Shown here one piece after another: positions 15,065 to 23,414 of a stretch of DNA of 42,614 bases. The stretch's first letter is position 1. Each line of letters starts with the position of its first letter. The stretch lies in NCBI GenBank assembly GCA_946183785.1, contig CAMHCS010000025.1:1-42614 (forward strand). The letters run 5' to 3'. Source of the stretch: an uncultured Selenomonadales bacterium. Lineage in GTDB: Bacteria; Bacillota; Negativicutes; Selenomonadales; Selenomonadaceae. The notes below the pieces were generated by a model. It had not been told where the DNA came from. It did not search any database and was given only the letters and a program-made list of their open reading frames with translations. The position numbers were made by a program, and so were the translations under genes.

Positions 15065-17434
15065 ATGATAGAGATTTTTGACGGCGCCACGGGGACGATG
15101 CTGCAGGCCGCGGGACTGAAGGCAGGCGAATGTCCGGAGCTTGTGAATGTAGAGCGGCCGGAAATGATTGAGGCGATTCACCGCGCCTATATTGAAGCTG
15201 GTTCGACGATTATCACGACGAACACCTTCGGCGGGACGTCCCTGAAGCTTGCCCACTACGGCCTTGAAAAACGCGTCGCCGAAATCAACGCGGCGGCAGT
15301 GCAGGCTGCAAAACGCGCAGCACACGGCCGCGCTAAAATCGCTGGCGACCTTGGGCCGACGGGGCGCTTTATCGAGCCGCTGGGCGACCTCGGCTTCGAA
15401 ACAGCTTACGACGCCTATTTTGAACAGGCGAAAGCTCTCGCCGACGCGGGCGCGGACTACATCATCATCGAGACGTCGATCGACCTGCAGGAAATGCGCG
15501 CCGCGCTGCTCGCGTCGAAAGACGCCACGAATCTGCCCGTAATCTGCCAGATGAGCTACAGCGAGGACGGACGCACCGTCACCGGCACCGACCCGGAAAC
15601 GGCGGCTGTGGTGCTGGACGCGATGGGGGCCGACATTATCGGCGTCAACTGCTCCCTCGGTCCGGAACAGCTTTTACCCGTAGTCGAGAAGCTGGCAAGA
15701 TCGACCGCAAAGCCTATATCTGTACAGCCGAACGCAGGCCTGCCGCAATTCGTCGACGGCAAAACGATTTTCCCGATGACGCCGGAGGACTTTTCCCATT
15801 GGGCTCCAAAACTGATCGCGGCAGGCGCGACTTACATCGGCGGCTGCTGCGGCACAACGCCCGCACATATTCGTGCCATTGCTGAATGCAAAAAGGCCGC
15901 GCCGCCGGAACGTCCGGCCGTGCCGGACCTCCTGCGCCTCGCCAGCCGCTCGCAAACCGTCGTCATCGACAAAACCCTTCCCACCGTGCTGATCGGCGAA
16001 CGAATCAACCCGACGGGACGCAAGAAACTCGCCGCCGAGATAAAAGACGGCTCGCTGCTTTCTGTCAAAAAGGAAGCCCTCGACCAGGTCAAAGCCGGAG
16101 CCCGCGTCCTCGACGTCAATATGGGCGTCGGCGGCATTGACCAGGCCGCCGCCATGCGGCGCGCCGTCATGGAAATCGCCCAGATTACCGCAGCGCCGCT
16201 GGCTATCGACACCAGCGACGCCGCCGCGCTCGAAGCCGGGCTTCGCGTCTATCCGGGGCGCGCGCTGATCAATTCCGTCAGCGCGGAGCCGGAACGGCTC
16301 AAAACTTTCCTGCCGCTGGCGAAAAAATACGGCGCGGCGATTCTCTGCCTGCCGATCACGCAGGACGGCGTGCCGAAGACCGCAAAAGAACGCCTGGAAG
16401 CGGTGCAGTCGATTCTCGACGCAGCAAAAGAGGCAGGACTCAAGGACGGCGATTTCCTGTTGGACGCCCTCGTGCTGACCGTCGCCGCCGAGACCGACGC
16501 GGCCAAAGAAACGCTGGACACTCTGCGGCTTTACCGCGAGCACCTGGGCTGCCCGACGACGATGGGCCTCAGCAACATTTCCTTCGGCCTGCCGAACCGT
16601 CCGCTGATCAACAGTACCTTCTTCGCGATGTGCCTCGCGGCTGGGCTCGACGCGCCGATCATGAATCCTTACGACGATGCGATGCAGAACGCGCTGTCCG
16701 CGTCAGCCGCGCTCCTTGGAAAAGACCCGAACGGCCGCGATTACAGCCAAAACGCCTCAAATCTCGCCGCGCCGAAAACTGCCGCAACCATGAAAGAAGA
16801 GGACATGGACGCTCTCGCCGCTATCAAGTCCGCCGTGATTCGCGGGGAAAAAGAGCGGATGCCGGAGCTGATTGCCCGCGCCGTCGAAGAAAAGCTCGAT
16901 CCGAACGAAATCACCGAGAAAGCGCTTACCGCCGCGATGAACGACATCGGCGTCGACTTCGGCGCAGGACGCGTGTTCCTTCCGCAGGTGCTGCTTTCCG
17001 CTGAAGCCATGCGCGAAGCGTTTACCAAGCTCAAGGAGCTTTTGCCCGCCGCCGAGACGAAAACCCTTGGCACTGTCGTCATCGCCACAGTCAAAGGCGA
17101 CGTCCACGACCTCGGCAAGAACATCGTCGCCGCGCTGCTGCAAAACTCCGGCTTCAAGCTGATCGACCTGGGCAAGGACGTCCCCGCCCAGACCATCGTC
17201 GAGGCCGCCAAAGTGAACCGCGCTGACATTGTCGGCCTCTGCGCGCTGATGACCACCACCATGACCGAGATAGAGACGGTCGTCGAAGCCCTCCGGGCCG
17301 ACGGCGTCAACGCGAAAGTCATGGCCGGCGGCGCCGCCGTCACGCCCGAATACGCGAAGGAAGCCGGCGCCGATCTCTACGCTCCCGACGGCGTAGCGGC
17401 GGTGAAACTGGCAAAAGAAGCGCTGCATGTTTAG
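15065..17434 (+). CDS. metH: Cobalamin-dependent methionine synthase lacking the activation domain
   Basis: 789 residues. The homocysteine-binding domain (about 1-285) carries the zinc cysteines Cys196 (GVNCSLGP) and Cys261/Cys262 (GGCCGTTP). The pterin-binding domain (about 310-560) has GERINPTGRKK and a DVNMGVGG phrase. The cap (about 580-660) and B12-binding domain (about 670-789) follow, with the lower-axial ligand His681 in GDVHDLGKN. It transfers the methyl group from methyltetrahydrofolate to homocysteine. E. coli MetH is about 1,230 residues; the missing C-terminal activation domain is supplied in trans by 12968-13642. An aaaggag site precedes the ATG. Cobalt for its cofactor would come through CbiK. 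Confidence 0.93.
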   Translation: MIEIFDGATGTMLQAAGLKAGECPELVNVERPEMIEAIHRAYIEAGSTIITTNTFGGTSLKLAHYGLEKRVAEINAAAVQAAKRAAHGRAKIAGDLGPTGRFIEPLGDLGFETAYDAYFEQAKALADAGADYIIIETSIDLQEMRAALLASKDATNLPVICQMSYSEDGRTVTGTDPETAAVVLDAMGADIIGVNCSLGPEQLLPVVEKLARSTAKPISVQPNAGLPQFVDGKTIFPMTPEDFSHWAPKLIAAGATYIGGCCGTTPAHIRAIAECKKAAPPERPAVPDLLRLASRSQTVVIDKTLPTVLIGERINPTGRKKLAAEIKDGSLLSVKKEALDQVKAGARVLDVNMGVGGIDQAAAMRRAVMEIAQITAAPLAIDTSDAAALEAGLRVYPGRALINSVSAEPERLKTFLPLAKKYGAAILCLPITQDGVPKTAKERLEAVQSILDAAKEAGLKDGDFLLDALVLTVAAETDAAKETLDTLRLYREHLGCPTTMGLSNISFGLPNRPLINSTFFAMCLAAGLDAPIMNPYDDAMQNALSASAALLGKDPNGRDYSQNASNLAAPKTAATMKEEDMDALAAIKSAVIRGEKERMPELIARAVEEKLDPNEITEKALTAAMNDIGVDFGAGRVFLPQVLLSAEAMREAFTKLKELLPAAETKTLGTVVIATVKGDVHDLGKNIVAALLQNSGFKLIDLGKDVPAQTIVEAAKVNRADIVGLCALMTTTMTEIETVVEALRADGVNAKVMAGGAAVTPEYAKEAGADLYAPDGVAAVKLAKEALHV

Positions 17435-17456
17435 TTTTTGAGAAACGCAATCCAAT

Positions 17457-17472
17457 AGTTTCACGTGAAACA
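17457..17472. promoter_or_regulatory. parS: parS site 4 (one mismatch)
   Basis: AGTTTCACGTGAAACA, 15 of 16 bases of parS, 22 bases after the metH stop. Confidence 0.85.
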
Positions 17473-17581
17473 AAAGAACGTGTATTTGATTTCATTGTGA
17501 AATCCGGGCAGAAGGAATTTGCCCGAATGCGGCGAATTGTATATACGATAAGCACAAGCACCCGAAAGAAAGGTGATTTCT

Positions 17582-18577
17582 ATGACAACGCCCCTTTTTC
17601 TCTGCTACCCGAAATGCACCACCTGCAAAAAGGCGCAGAATTGGCTTGATCAGCATAGCGTTGCTGTTACAACGCGCGATATCGCTAAAGAAAATCCCAG
17701 CGAGAACGAGCTTCGCGAGTGGCACAGGGCCAGCGGCCTGCCGCTGAAAAAATTCTTCAACACCAGCGGCAAGAAATACAAGGAACAACATCTGAAGGAT
17801 AGGCTCCCATCCATGAGCGAAGACGAGCAGTTTAAGCTGCTCGCCACGGACGGGCTGCTCGTCAAGCGTCCGATCCTCGTCGGCGACGGCTTCGTCCTCG
17901 TCGGATTCAAGGAAGCGGACTGGGCAAATCGTTTTGCCGTCGGGCAGACGCCGAAAGGCGAACAGCCGGAACCGAAGCCCTCGAAGACAAAAAAGAAAAC
18001 AAAACCTGAGCAAGAGCCAAAACAACAAGAAAAAGTCTCCATCCGCGCCTTCCAGATGAAGGTCACGCTTCGTGGCATGAGGCCACCCGTCTGGCGCCGT
18101 TTCTTCGTGCCGGAAGACATGACATTCAACGATCTCGCGGACGTGCTGATTGCGGTTATGGGCTGGAACGGCAGCCATCTGTCCGCCTTTGAGCTGCCGA
18201 AGAGCAACATGAACATCATGGCCGATCCCTGGTCGGACGAGAAGCAGTTCGGCGAGCGGAACGGACGCAAGGTGAAGCTCTCTCAGTTCCTGCCAGACGA
18301 AAATGAATTCGTCTTCGTCTACGACATGGGCGACAACTGGGAGCACGAAGTCGTCGTCGAGGACGTGCGCGAAAACTATCCGGCGCTCTACCCTGCCGTC
18401 CTCGCCTTCGAGGGCGACTGCCCACCCGACGACTGCGGCGGCGTTTGGAGCTACATGGATATGCTGGTATCCGACGACGTGGACACGCAGGAATGGCTGA
18501 AAGAAGCCTCCGTCCCATACAGCATGGAGGAAACCAACGCCGCGCTGCGGAAAATCAAAGCCGGAAACAGGAAATAA
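17582..18577 (+). CDS. ArsC/Spx-like thioredoxin-fold protein fused to a pRiA4b ORF-3-like domain
   Basis: 331 residues; ATG 17582 with aaagaaagg 8 bases upstream. Residues 1-118 are an ArsC-family fold (Spx/YffB type) with CTTC at Cys12-Cys15 and Arg96 in LLVKRPIL. A Lys/Glu/Pro-rich linker spans about 120-153. Residues 154-320 match the plasmid pRiA4b ORF-3 domain: KVTLRGMRPPVWRRFFVPED (160-179), FNDLADVLIAVMGWNGSHL (182-200), YDMGDNWEHEV (247-257), CPPDDCGGVWSY (280-291). The first domain suggests thiol-redox or regulatory work; the second has no settled function. The fusion links the two, but the role is unknown. Confidence 0.8.
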   Translation: MTTPLFLCYPKCTTCKKAQNWLDQHSVAVTTRDIAKENPSENELREWHRASGLPLKKFFNTSGKKYKEQHLKDRLPSMSEDEQFKLLATDGLLVKRPILVGDGFVLVGFKEADWANRFAVGQTPKGEQPEPKPSKTKKKTKPEQEPKQQEKVSIRAFQMKVTLRGMRPPVWRRFFVPEDMTFNDLADVLIAVMGWNGSHLSAFELPKSNMNIMADPWSDEKQFGERNGRKVKLSQFLPDENEFVFVYDMGDNWEHEVVVEDVRENYPALYPAVLAFEGDCPPDDCGGVWSYMDMLVSDDVDTQEWLKEASVPYSMEETNAALRKIKAGNRK

Positions 18578-18580
18578 AAG

Positions 18581-18626
18581 AAGCACGCTTCGTCGAAATC
18601 AAATTCGATGGAGCGTGCTTTTTTTC
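18581..18626. terminator. Terminator between the ArsC fusion and pfkA
   Basis: agcacgct (18582-18589) pairs with agcgtgct (18612-18619), with an inner tcgaa/ttcga stem and a following T run for the plus strand. It may serve the converging pfkA transcript too. Confidence 0.7.
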
Positions 18627-18642
18627 GCCTTGTTATAGGTCT

Positions 18643-19608
18643 TTACGCCAACACCTTCGCCATGTGGATATACTCCGGATCGAGCTGTTTTTTCTTATTT
18701 ACCGCATCGTAAAGATTGACATTTACCACGCGGCCGTGGCGGATGCCGTAGACCACATTGGAGACGCCGGATATGAGCGCCAGCGTCGCCTGCTCGCCGA
18801 GGGTGCTGGCATAGACACGATCCGCGACCGTCGGCGATCCGCCGCGCTGGATATGACCGAGCACGGAAGCTCTCGTCTCGATGCCCGTTTTTTCCTCCAG
18901 CTTGATTCCGATGTCGATGGCGCTGCCCGCGCCCTCCGCCACGACGATCAGCACATACCGCTTCTGGTTCTCATCGTACATCGCGCGGATTTCCGTCGCA
19001 ATCTGATCGAGATCGTAAATCTCCTCCGGCACGAGAATATACTCGGCGCCGCCGGACATGCCCGTGATCAAAGCCAGCCAGCCGGAATGACGCCCCATGA
19101 CCTCAAGGACAGCGATGCGGCGATGGGCCGAAGCCGTATCGCGGAGCTTGTTGATGGCGTCGATAATCGTATTCGCCGCCGTATCCGAACCGATCGTGTA
19201 ATCCATGCCCCAGATGTCGTTGTCGATCGTTCCCGGCAAACCGACCACGGCGATATTCTGTTCCTCCGCAAGGAATTGAGCTCCCCGCAGACTGCCGTCG
19301 CCGCCGATGACGATGATACCCTCGATGCCGCGCGCCCTGAGATTTTCCGCCGCCTTCGCGCGCCCCTCCGGCGTCATGAATTCCTGCGAACGCGCCGTGC
19401 CGAGGATCGTGCCGCCGCGCTGGATGATGTCGCTGACGCTGCGCCGATTCATCTCAACGATATCGTTTTCCAAAAGCCCCTTGTAGCCGTTGTAAACGCC
19501 AAAGACCTTCACATCGTTCAGGACCGCCGTCCGCACCACAGCCCGCGTCGCCGCGTTCATGCCGGGGCTGTCCCCGCCCGAGGTCATCACCGCAATCGTT
19601 TTCCTCAT
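18643..19608 (-). CDS. pfkA: ATP-dependent 6-phosphofructokinase
   Basis: 321 residues from ATG 19608, which yields the standard MRKTIAVMTSGGDSPGMNA start and has a G-rich site (19621-19617) 8 bases upstream. GGDGS (102-106) with Gly105 indicates ATP rather than pyrophosphate use. TIDNDI has catalytic Asp129, and MGRHSGWLA (171-179) contacts fructose 6-phosphate. It commits fructose 6-phosphate to glycolysis as the 1,6-bisphosphate. Length is typical of the bacterial allosteric enzyme. It is divergent from the AICAR transformylase-like gene. Confidence 0.95.
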   Translation of the reverse strand: MRKTIAVMTSGGDSPGMNAATRAVVRTAVLNDVKVFGVYNGYKGLLENDIVEMNRRSVSDIIQRGGTILGTARSQEFMTPEGRAKAAENLRARGIEGIIVIGGDGSLRGAQFLAEEQNIAVVGLPGTIDNDIWGMDYTIGSDTAANTIIDAINKLRDTASAHRRIAVLEVMGRHSGWLALITGMSGGAEYILVPEEIYDLDQIATEIRAMYDENQKRYVLIVVAEGAGSAIDIGIKLEEKTGIETRASVLGHIQRGGSPTVADRVYASTLGEQATLALISGVSNVVYGIRHGRVVNVNLYDAVNKKKQLDPEYIHMAKVLA

Positions 19609-19705
19609 CTGTTCGTCCCCCTTGTAAATCACTGTTATGAGATATTTCGAGAAATCTTCAAAAAATCCTGCCTGCGAAGAAAAAAGCTGTAACTCGCCCC
19701 GAATA

Positions 19706-19735
19706 TTGACGATATCCAAGAAAAGCGATTATAAT
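19706..19735 (+). promoter_or_regulatory. Promoter of the AICAR transformylase-like gene
   Basis: TTGACG (19706-19711), an 18-base spacer, TATAAT (19730-19735), 29 bases before the start codon. Confidence 0.75.
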
Positions 19736-19764
19736 GAAACAAATGAGCAAAAGGAGAAACCGCC

Positions 19765-20934
19765 ATGAACGAACTCGCATTGAAATACGGCTGCAACCCG
19801 AACCAGACGCCCGCCCGCGTTTACGTGGAGGACGGCGCGCTGCCGTTCACGGTCCTGAACGGCAAGCCCGGCTATATCAATCTTCTCGACGCATTGAACA
19901 GCTGGCAGCTCGTCACCGAGCTCAAGGAAGCCACCGGGCTTCCCGCCGCCGCGTCCTTCAAGCACGTCAGTCCTGCCGGAGCCGCCGTCGCCGTACCGCT
20001 TTCGTCGATACTGGAAAGGGTTTACTTCGTCGAAGGGATCGAGCTTTCACCCGTAGCCACCGCTTACATTCGCGCCCGGGGCGCCGACCGCATGTCGTCC
20101 TACGGCGACTTTGTCGCGCTGTCCGACGAATGCGACGAACAAACCGCGTCATTCCTGAAACGTGAAGTTTCCGACGGCATCATCGCGCCTTCCTACACCA
20201 ACGAGGCGCTGGCCATTTTGAAGGAAAAGCGCAAGGGCACGTATCTCGTGCTCCAAATGGATCCGGCTTACCGCCCCGCGCCGATGGAAAAAAAGCAGGT
20301 CTTCGGCGTCTGGTTCGAACAGCAGCGGAACGACGTCAAAATCACCGACGACTGTCTGAAGGATATTCCGACAAAGGCGAAGGATATTCCCGAAAACGCG
20401 CGACGCGACCTTCTGCTCGCTCTGATTACGCTGAAATACACGCAATCGAACTCCGTCTGCTACGCGAAGGACGGGCAGGCCATCGGCATCGGCGCAGGCC
20501 AGCAATCCCGCGTCCACTGCACGCGCCTCGCCGGAAACAAGGCGGACAACTGGTTCCTGCGCCAAAGCCCCGCCGTACTGAACCTGCCGTTTCGCGACGA
20601 CGTGCGCCGTCCGGACCGGGACAATGCGATCGACGTTTACGTGACCGGCGAAGGGACCGAACTGCTCGCCAGAGACTGGCCCCGCCTCTTCACCTCCATG
20701 CCGCCGTTCTTCGCGCCGGAACAGAAATCCGCATGGCTGAAAAAACTGAAAGGCGTCGCCCTGGCCTCCGACGCGTTCTTCCCGTTCGGCGACAACATCG
20801 AGCGCGCCGCCCGAAGCGGCGTCTCCTATATCGCCCAGTCCGGCGGCTCGATCCGCGACGACAACGTGATCGAGACCTGCGACAAATACGGAATCGCCAT
20901 GGCCATGACCCATATCCGGCTGTTCCACCATTAA
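19765..20934 (+). CDS. Standalone AICAR transformylase-like protein (PurH C-terminal domain family)
   Basis: 389 residues corresponding to the formyltransferase half of PurH and lacking the N-terminal IMP-cyclohydrolase (MGS-like) domain. The catalytic pair Lys66-His67 lies in SFKHVSPAGAA. LKYTQSNSVCYAKDGQAIGIGAGQQSRVHC-type residues (start about 228) and SDAFFPFGDNIERAARSG (about 343-360) are the substrate-binding segments. It should formylate AICAR to FAICAR with 10-formyltetrahydrofolate in purine synthesis. Firmicutes often have such a gene besides a full PurH. AAGGAG lies 8 bases before the ATG. It is monocistronic, ended by the hairpin at 20946-20974. Confidence 0.88.
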   Translation: MNELALKYGCNPNQTPARVYVEDGALPFTVLNGKPGYINLLDALNSWQLVTELKEATGLPAAASFKHVSPAGAAVAVPLSSILERVYFVEGIELSPVATAYIRARGADRMSSYGDFVALSDECDEQTASFLKREVSDGIIAPSYTNEALAILKEKRKGTYLVLQMDPAYRPAPMEKKQVFGVWFEQQRNDVKITDDCLKDIPTKAKDIPENARRDLLLALITLKYTQSNSVCYAKDGQAIGIGAGQQSRVHCTRLAGNKADNWFLRQSPAVLNLPFRDDVRRPDRDNAIDVYVTGEGTELLARDWPRLFTSMPPFFAPEQKSAWLKKLKGVALASDAFFPFGDNIERAARSGVSYIAQSGGSIRDDNVIETCDKYGIAMAMTHIRLFHH

Positions 20935-20945
20935 TTTTACGCATC

Positions 20946-20974
20946 AAAAAAGACTGCCATCGGCAGTCTTTTTG
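20946..20974. terminator. Bidirectional terminator
   Basis: agactgcc/ggcagtct stem with an atc loop, flanked by A5 on the left and T5 on the right. It serves both converging genes. Confidence 0.85.
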
Positions 20975-20981
20975 TATGTCT

Positions 20982-21668
20982 TCACAGCGAGACGTTGATC
21001 GTATTTTCAATGTAATCTCGTATCGACGTCCCGTCGGAGGAGGACTCGTCGTAAATTTCTCCCTTGTGACGCAGAACCGCATGGTAGATCGTGTCCTCGA
21101 TGCTGCCGGGAATCAAGTACTCCCAACGGCGGCCGTCATACCGCTTGTTCTCCGCTTCGGCGCTCGGGCGCCCGAAAACCTCCATCTCGGCGAGGAATTG
21201 TATCTGCTGTTTCTTCGGACGGATCAGGTAATGCTCCAGATAATATTTCGACGGAAACGTGTAATCGCCCTCCAGAAATTCGAGCGGAGCCAGCTTGATC
21301 CAGACGTCGATCATCTTCTCTTTCGCCATGTGAGGAATCGGAAGAAACCGTGCCGTTTTTCGATCCATATAGTAGACAAAGGATTCGTCCCGATGAATCT
21401 CAATAAAGCGCGGCAGCTCCTCCTCGGCGCCTTCCTCTGTGGTTCCGTCGCTATTGGTATTGGAGACCTCTTTATATTCATAGGAACTAGTATCCGGTTC
21501 CGTGCACCTGCACCGGTTTTCCAATTCCTCCACTACCTGTTCCAGCGTCTTTTCGCATCGGCATGGATCACACGTGCAGCTCTTTTTCTCCGCCATGACA
21601 AAGGACGGCTGAAAAAGCGCCGCCGTCAAAAGCGCCATAGCCAACCACTTCTTGCATCGCATCGTCAT
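20982..21668 (-). CDS. Secreted cysteine-containing protein, function unknown
   Basis: 228 residues (226 if the second ATG at 21662 is used; the G-rich ribosome-binding site fits either). A signal peptide ends near VMA (about 26). The mature start is cysteine-rich (CTCDPCRC, then CRC), followed by an acidic, low-complexity stretch (about 57-85). A compact C-terminal domain follows with FVYYMDRKTARFL, DVWIKLAPLEF, HYLIRPKKQQIQF and RRWEYLIPGSIEDTIYHAV. This recalls exported Negativicute proteins that combine a VWIK-type segment with a tyrosine-rich sheet, but I cannot name a family. The cysteines could form disulfides or bind metal in the cell envelope. Confidence 0.7.
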   Translation of the reverse strand: MTMRCKKWLAMALLTAALFQPSFVMAEKKSCTCDPCRCEKTLEQVVEELENRCRCTEPDTSSYEYKEVSNTNSDGTTEEGAEEELPRFIEIHRDESFVYYMDRKTARFLPIPHMAKEKMIDVWIKLAPLEFLEGDYTFPSKYYLEHYLIRPKKQQIQFLAEMEVFGRPSAEAENKRYDGRRWEYLIPGSIEDTIYHAVLRHKGEIYDESSSDGTSIRDYIENTINVSL

Positions 21669-21731
21669 ATCACCCCGACCGATAATTTCTGTTCTTATCT
21701 TACCATATTCTCACATATTCCGCACGTCAAA

Positions 21732-21758
21732 AATCCCGCGAGTCCACCCCGCGGGATT
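21732..21758 (-). terminator. Terminator of the TPR-like gene
   Basis: aatcccgc (21732-21739) with gcgggatt (21751-21758), followed by T5 on the minus strand, just past the stop at 21774. Confidence 0.75.
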
Positions 21759-21773
21759 ATTCATTGGCTCCGG

Positions 21774-22670
21774 TCAGATTTTGTTCAGCTTGATTCGTTC
21801 CCATTGTTCCGCGATATAAGCGCTGGTGCGCTCCGGGTGCGTTTTTTTCATCTGCTGCATGACGTCCTGCTGCCTCTGGGCCAGCGCTTTGTTTTTCTCA
21901 GAATCCTCTCCCTCGCTCTTGTAGAGACTCGTCATATTCAGGAGGATCGCCTCCCGGATTGGCCCGTCCAGTTCCGGAATCGTACGCTCCTCGTCCAGTT
22001 GTTTCAGCGCGTCTTCATACATTTTCTCGGCGCGCTCCGGCTCCTTCAGGCGCACTTCCACAACATCGGCGGCGCGGCCGAGCTGCCAGACGCCGAATAC
22101 CCGGTCCGTCTTCGAGCTGATTCCGTCGCCAAGCAGATACTTCGCAGCCCTCTTGTAAGCCTCCACCGCCTCCTGATTTCTCTGATTCTCCTTGTGTCCC
22201 TCGGCGAGGATGTACTGTGCCCTCCCCTTCTGCGAGTCGTCGTCCGCCATCTCCATCAGCTTTTGGCCGTTCGCGGGCAAGACGTCCTTCCGCTCCTCCG
22301 CGTCGGCCAGTACCGACAACAGGAAAAGAGAACGGAACCGCTGGTCTTTCGTCCGCGCGAGGCTCTGCGCGCGGATTGCCTGCTCTCTGGCATAGGCCTT
22401 GACCTGATTCCTGTCCGCGTCCTCCTTGCTGAACATGGAAAAATACGTCTCTTTGGCGTTATTCAGCATTTTGTCAAAGCTGAGATCGTTTTCCCGCTGC
22501 TCCGACGTTACCGGCCCGCTCTCTTCTTTTTTCGGCGTGAGCGCACTCTCTTGCGCAACCTTCTGCCAAGCCCCCCGTGAAGGCTCCAGCGTCACAACCA
22601 TGCACGCGACGACGAAAAGCATCGCCGTTGAAAGTCCTACGATAGCCCACCAAAGCTTGTCCCGCTCCAT
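21774..22670 (-). CDS. Membrane-anchored TPR-like protein
   Basis: 298 residues. One transmembrane helix (about 8-28) is followed by a linker and then helical repeats (about 80-280) of tetratricopeptide style, e.g. KGRAQYILAEGHKENQRNQE and ERAEKMYEDALKQLDEER. Such proteins scaffold envelope assemblies. A GGAGG site lies 8 bases before the ATG. It follows rsmG by 18 bases on the same strand, so it is probably the last gene of the mnmG-rsmG transcript. Function unknown. Confidence 0.7.
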   Translation of the reverse strand: MERDKLWWAIVGLSTAMLFVVACMVVTLEPSRGAWQKVAQESALTPKKEESGPVTSEQRENDLSFDKMLNNAKETYFSMFSKEDADRNQVKAYAREQAIRAQSLARTKDQRFRSLFLLSVLADAEERKDVLPANGQKLMEMADDDSQKGRAQYILAEGHKENQRNQEAVEAYKRAAKYLLGDGISSKTDRVFGVWQLGRAADVVEVRLKEPERAEKMYEDALKQLDEERTIPELDGPIREAILLNMTSLYKSEGEDSEKNKALAQRQQDVMQQMKKTHPERTSAYIAEQWERIKLNKI

Positions 22671-22688
22671 CGTGCGTCCCTCCGAATC

Positions 22689-23414
22689 CTATTTTTGCCC
22701 CAACGGCTTCTTTTCCGGCGTCCCCGCTTTTCGCGGAAAAGCCGCGGGCGTCGGGCGTTCCTTGTCGATACGGACCACCGCGCGGCCGTCGTCGAGATCC
22801 GGCAGTTTTACCGTCCGGGCCGTAGGCTTGCCGCCGCCGAGAATTCTTGCCGCCTGTTCCGCCTCCGCCATTTCCTCGGCATACCGCGCACCTTTCAGCG
22901 CGAGAAGCGATCCGCCGACGCGCACAAAAGGCAGCGTATACTCCACCAGCACCGAGAGCCTTGCCACCGCACGGGAAAATGCCAGATCAAACCGTTCCCG
23001 ATACGCCTTTTGACGCGCCGCCTCCTCGGCTCTCCCGTGAACGCAGGCGACGCCCTTCAATCCAAGTGTCGAAACGACCGTTTCCAAAAATTTCACACGC
23101 TTTTGCAGCGAATCGAGCAGCACCAACTCCATCGACGGGAAAAATATTTTCAGCACCAGCCCCGGAAACCCGGCGCCGGTACCCACATCGACGGCGCGGA
23201 CGCCCTCGGTAAAAAGAGACGCGTCAAAAGCCGACAGGGAGTCGACGATATGCTTGACCGCCACTTCATGAGGCTCGGTAATTGCGGTCAGGTTCATCTT
23301 TTCGTTCCACTCGACCAACAGCGCGTAATATGCCGCGAGCTGGTCCGCCTGTTCCTCTGTCAGCGGCGTTCCGAACGCTTCCGCCGCCGCAAGCGCTTCC
23401 TCACGAAACGTCAT
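22689..23414 (-). CDS. rsmG: 16S rRNA m7G527 methyltransferase
   Basis: 241 residues from ATG 23414, with GGAGGAG 8 bases upstream. The AdoMet motif [15 protein letters not shown] (about 95-109) and [10 protein letters not shown] (36-45) identify RsmG (GidB), which methylates N7 of G527 in the 530 loop of 16S rRNA. The C-terminus carries an additional Pro/Lys-rich tail (about 215-241). The start overlaps the mnmG stop by 14 bases, the usual mnmG-rsmG coupling. Confidence 0.95.
   Translation of the reverse strand: MTFREEALAAAEAFGTPLTEEQADQLAAYYALLVEWNEKMNLTAITEPHEVAVKHIVDSLSAFDASLFTEGVRAVDVGTGAGFPGLVLKIFFPSMELVLLDSLQKRVKFLETVVSTLGLKGVACVHGRAEEAARQKAYRERFDLAFSRAVARLSVLVEYTLPFVRVGGSLLALKGARYAEEMAEAEQAARILGGGKPTARTVKLPDLDDGRAVVRIDKERPTPAAFPRKAGTPEKKPLGQK

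Noticed and set aside
18445..19692. Long plus-strand open frame opposite pfkA
   Set aside because: It is antisense to a clear PfkA and its translation has no family features; GC-rich codons in the real gene create open frames opposite.
20733..22580. Long plus-strand open frame crossing two minus-strand genes
   Set aside because: It runs through a terminator and against two genes with good signal or membrane segments and ribosome-binding sites.
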